This document shows, one piece after another, positions 60,211 through 64,000 of a stretch of DNA of 64,000 nucleotides; the stretch's first letter is position 1, and each line of letters starts with the position of its first letter. The notes beneath the pieces are model-generated. The model did no database searches. It was not told the origin of the DNA and saw only the letters and a program-made list of their open reading frames with translations. The position numbers were made by a program, and so were the translations under genes. This DNA is from Chrysomallon squamiferum (lineage: Eukaryota > Mollusca > Gastropoda > Neomphalida > Peltospiridae). The stretch spans positions 5,223,277 to 5,287,276 of the forward strand of contig CM022669.1 of NCBI GenBank assembly GCA_012295275.1. Reading direction: 5' to 3'.

Positions 60211-61229
60211 CTGTAACAAGAAAAATGTTTAATTTAAATGAAAATAACAAATGCAATTTAAAACTATGTGCATAAATTTACACAACAGCAACACACACAC
60301 ACACACACACAGACACAGACACACAGATTTGCACTTGGTGTATGTGTTAGTGCACATTTCAAAAAGCCTAATTTTGTAACCATTTATTATTTAAAAATTC
60401 ATTAAAATCCATCTATATTTATATATATATATACTAAATATATTCTTGAAATTGTGAAGTTTAAATTTACAATATAATAATAAGAAAAAAGAGAAATACA
60501 TGTGTGTGATGATATTTTTTTTAACTGTATTTGTCACTGACACTGGTTGTTTTATTAAATGAAATGCAACCATATGACACAAATCATTTTCTACTCAAAG
60601 ATATCCACATCATTATGGAAAGGAGAGCCTTAGGCTACAAATGCAGCACAAAGAGACATACAGACAGACACATACACAATTTCTATCAAAAGCATAAACA
60701 ATTGCAGCTTTTTTTCACACACATACACACACACAATTTGTGTCTCTAATTTTCCTCAGAGACCTATATACCCAGATATACACATTCACACACACCAATA
60801 AAATTCAAGTCAGAAACTTCCACTGCTGTGAACCAAGTCATCAAAAGTGATTTCAGTGTGCCACTCTGCTGTGAATGTGAAGACATGCTCAGTGTTTGTG
60901 GACAAACAGACAACAGACACTAGTCAAACAGTACGTGCTTGTTTGTGTTTGCCTGACTTAGTCAGCCTAAAGCTAACTCAGAGAGAAAATATTTGAAGTG
61001 CAAAAACATCTCTGTATATAAAACATTCATGTGAGAACCAGCAAGTCAGAGGATCAATTCTGCTCAGTGCAACAACTGGGCTGTTTTTGAATTCCAGCCA
61101 GTAGTCTTGTTTGGCTTATCAATGATTTTATGATTTGAATTTTCTCAATATTGCGAAAGTTTACTCTGTCTTTTTCAATATTATCCTCTTCTTCACTTCC
61201 TTTCTTTCATACACACACACACACACACA

Positions 61230-61270
<41 letters not shown>

Positions 61271-61895
61271 GTATCAATATTATATTTACACAAAGAAGAA
61301 TATATATATAATTGCAGGTTATAACTTTTTTTCTTTTTTTTCTTGATCTTCATTTTGATTTATTATCTAACATATCATAACAATAAAACAAATTTTCCAT
61401 ATGACTTATTTTCATTATGGTTATTCATTTACTGCAAAAACATTAAAAAAAAAATAATGATAATATCAAAAATGATTTGCAAAAACAGCTCACAGGATGT
61501 AACACCAAGTTACTTTTTTCCCCTCCTCTTTTATCATCATTAAGAAACTGTGACAGTAATTCAATAAATACATGTAAGTATATAAATTGTGAAATGTCAA
61601 TAATCAAATATATTTGTCTGAACAGTAGGTGAATGCTGCACCATGGGACCACATCTGACCTCTGTGTTGTCTGATCATGTGGGTATGTTGTAGTTTGTTA
61701 AGACTGACCACTAGGGACCTGGTCATTAGTCTGGAGATATCTCCTCCATCTCTGTGTTTGACCACTTTGTCCTGCCTTAGTTGTGTAGCATAGATAAATA
61801 TCAGAGAAATGTCTGTCAATATTGTACTTTTTTTCTTCCTTCTTCTTTTCTTAAACCACCACCACTACTTCTACTGCTACTGCTATTGCTGCTAT

Positions 61896-61942
<47 letters not shown>

Positions 61943-62991
61943 ATAATAATAATAAAGAAGAAGAAGAAGAAGAAGAAAGAAGAAGAAGAAAATAATGATG
62001 ATAATGAAAATAATGCTAAATTATAAAAATGTCTGTAAGAAATAAATAAAACAAAAATTAAATATAAAGGATGAGAAAAATATCTCTATACCACACACAC
62101 AGACAGACAGACAAACAGATTTTCTCCCAGTGTTTAAAAAAGATATCTGAAAACTTAGATTACAAATCCAAGTTAACACTTGAGCACAAAGCTCCTCCTA
62201 CCAGTTCTTTGTTAAATCTTAAAACAAATAAATCATACTGTGTAGATCTGTTTCTTGACAAATATTTACTCTTTTCTTATTATAAATCAATATCTTCCTC
62301 TACAGGAAATATTTGTGTACATATATATATATATTGTAAAGGAAGATATTATGTGAAAAAACCTATGTCCTTCTAATAACAGTCATATCCTGACTTCAGT
62401 ATATAGTATATTATATTTATACAAGTATTCAAAGAAGAAGATATATATATATATAATTGTAGGTTATAAGAGAAGTATGTACATGAACAAATAACAAAAA
62501 TAACTGAACTAGAACAAAAACACAAAGTGTTATTATTTCTTTTATTTATTTTTACTTATTATCTAATATATCCTAATAATAGAACAAATTTACCATAAAA
62601 CTTATTTTCTTTATTGTTATTAAGTATTAAAATGATAATAAATTGCAAAAAACCATTGAAATAATAAAAATAATTTCCCACATAACTGAATTTCAGTATA
62701 GTTATTCAATATTAAATGTTACTGTATTCCAAAAATCTTGGAATATTTATAGTATGTGAGTAAAAAAGAAAAACAGGGAGGTATTAAAACACCTGTAGAT
62801 GCTGGAGTGGTGCCAGTGAAGAGAAATTTGAAAATGTAATCTGTTTAAATATCAAAACCTGTGTCAGCTGAAACATCAGTAAACAGACAGCTACAAGTAA
62901 ATGTCTGAGACCAACCACCAGGATTGAATCTGTGCTTTCAGCAGGGTACAGTAAGAAAGAAAGTATAAAGAAAAAGTAGAATGGAAAGAAG

Positions 62992-63023
<32 letters not shown>

Positions 63024-64000
63024 GAAAATGATGAGAAAAAATAAAAATAAAAAGTAAAATAGAATAAAATAAAATTAAAAATAAAATAGAATAGAAAAAA
63101 ATAACATTTTAAAAATAAATAAACATGCTGGAAAGAGGAAGAAAGATAACATGAATATGCCTTATCAGAAAACATCAAGGACAGACAACAAATAATCTAC
63201 AGTGTTAATGTGTGCATACACACATACACATTCACACACACACACAAATAATAATTTTTTAATACACAAAGATATCCACATTACAGAAACACTCAGACTA
63301 CAAATGAATGCATGTGCACTGACAGACAGACAAACAAACATACAGCCACACACAAGCACATAAATAATAATATTTTAGTTATTGTTCAAGCTCATCACGT
63401 TTGTAATAATAAATTGACTTGTATATTTAAAGTATTTGTGTGTTCAGTCATTTGTAAATTTTGTATGTCTTAAAAAAAAGTAAACTGAAATTATCCAGGC
63501 TTACTGAAGGATAACAGAAAACTTAAAACTTTATTCCTTTTTAATTATGGTGTAAAAAAAAAATAAAAAAAAAATGGTAAGAATAAAAAAGTAGATTGAT
63601 TATTAATGCATGCTGCATGCACACCAACCCCACCTGAAACAGATCTAGGTGTTGATTACAAAAACATGATTTTGCATAAATGTATGTTTGCCTCTGAATG
63701 TTTGTGATGATGCAGTGAAAATATGATGGACCACCTAGGATGTGCAGCTAACAGCCTGATTCACAAAAGTGATAATTTTATATTCCTCGCGTTAAACAGT
63801 ATAAAATATGTGACAATAAATACATTTTCAGTACATATTATCATCACTGTGAAAACGTAAACTTTGTTTTTTCTGTCAATTAAATTAAATTAAGTTTGAA
63901 AAAGATATTTGTTTCTTGATAATATATAAATTATTAAATCAATTTCATTTTCCCCAAACAAATATATTAAAACAATTAAAAAAAGAGAGATAAGTTAATA
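60211..64000 (-). other. Homer intron extending past the window end
   Basis: At least 3.8 kb without an exon. Contains (CA)n at 61211-61267, (ACT)n at 61890-61942 followed by (AAG)n, an A run at 62991-63021, and a repeated segment near 61290-61400 and 62420-62620 (TATATATATAATTGTAGGTTAT-type sequence followed by TTATTATCTAA). Blocks at 60800-61110 and 61620-61800 are of higher complexity but show no EVH1 or other recognisable codons. Confidence 0.6.

Noticed and set aside
62890-62945. tRNA-like or SINE B-box (GATTCAATCC) and a similar GGATCAATTC near 61052
   Set aside because: No paired A-box, tail or target duplication could be seen, so neither is supported as an element.
60211-64000. Homer EVH1 exons
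   Set aside because: I looked on the minus strand for EVH1 codons with flanking splice sites and found none; the frames at 61443-61819 show no EVH1 pattern.

Overview
This window is eukaryotic, AT-rich and full of microsatellites. It carries spliced genes with GT-AG introns, bilaterian gene families (MEK, a ZMYND15-like protein, AK6, Homer) and a cluster of small secreted chitin-binding (CBM14) genes. No bacterial-type operons, rRNA or CRISPR arrays were seen. The gene content fits a lophotrochozoan animal, with a mollusc as my best guess. The species cannot be read from the sequence alone, and all gene models below were built by joining exons by eye on phase and splice sites.

Layout. (1) 1741-17303 (+) is a complete MAP kinase kinase 1/2 (MEK) gene with eleven coding positions. 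Position 8 exists as two alternative, frame-equivalent exons. (2) 19468-25446 (-) is a ZMYND15-like MYND zinc-finger gene, convergent with MEK. Its coding exon 2 has an apparent 2-bp frame break. (3) 26583-28934 (+) is adenylate kinase isoenzyme 6 (AK6), head-to-head with the ZMYND15-like gene over a compact shared 5' region. (4) 30856-43112 (-) holds three tandem paralogues, each a signal peptide plus three six-cysteine CBM14 domains encoded one per exon. (5) 48488-49372 (+) is a small two-exon gene of unknown function. (6) 55474-60210 (-) is the 3' half of a Homer scaffold gene. Its EVH1-coding 5' end must lie beyond base 64000.

The two strongest observations are these. First, the MEK gene has a duplicated exon spanning the end of the proline-rich insert and helix alphaG. 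Only inclusion of exactly one copy keeps the frame: including both, or skipping both, gives a premature stop. Second, three separate minisatellites (49, 55 and about 32 bp units) in two unrelated genes each amplify an exon-intron junction. Their introns therefore carry arrays of copied 5' or 3' splice sites. This looks like a recurrent way of making splice-site arrays and is the most unusual structural theme here.

Functionally the genes are mostly independent: ERK signalling (MEK), a putative germline regulator (ZMYND15-like), ribosome/nuclear nucleotide metabolism (AK6), extracellular chitin matrix (CBM14 cluster) and receptor scaffolding (Homer). The only visible regulatory coupling is the divergent ZMYND15-like/AK6 pair.
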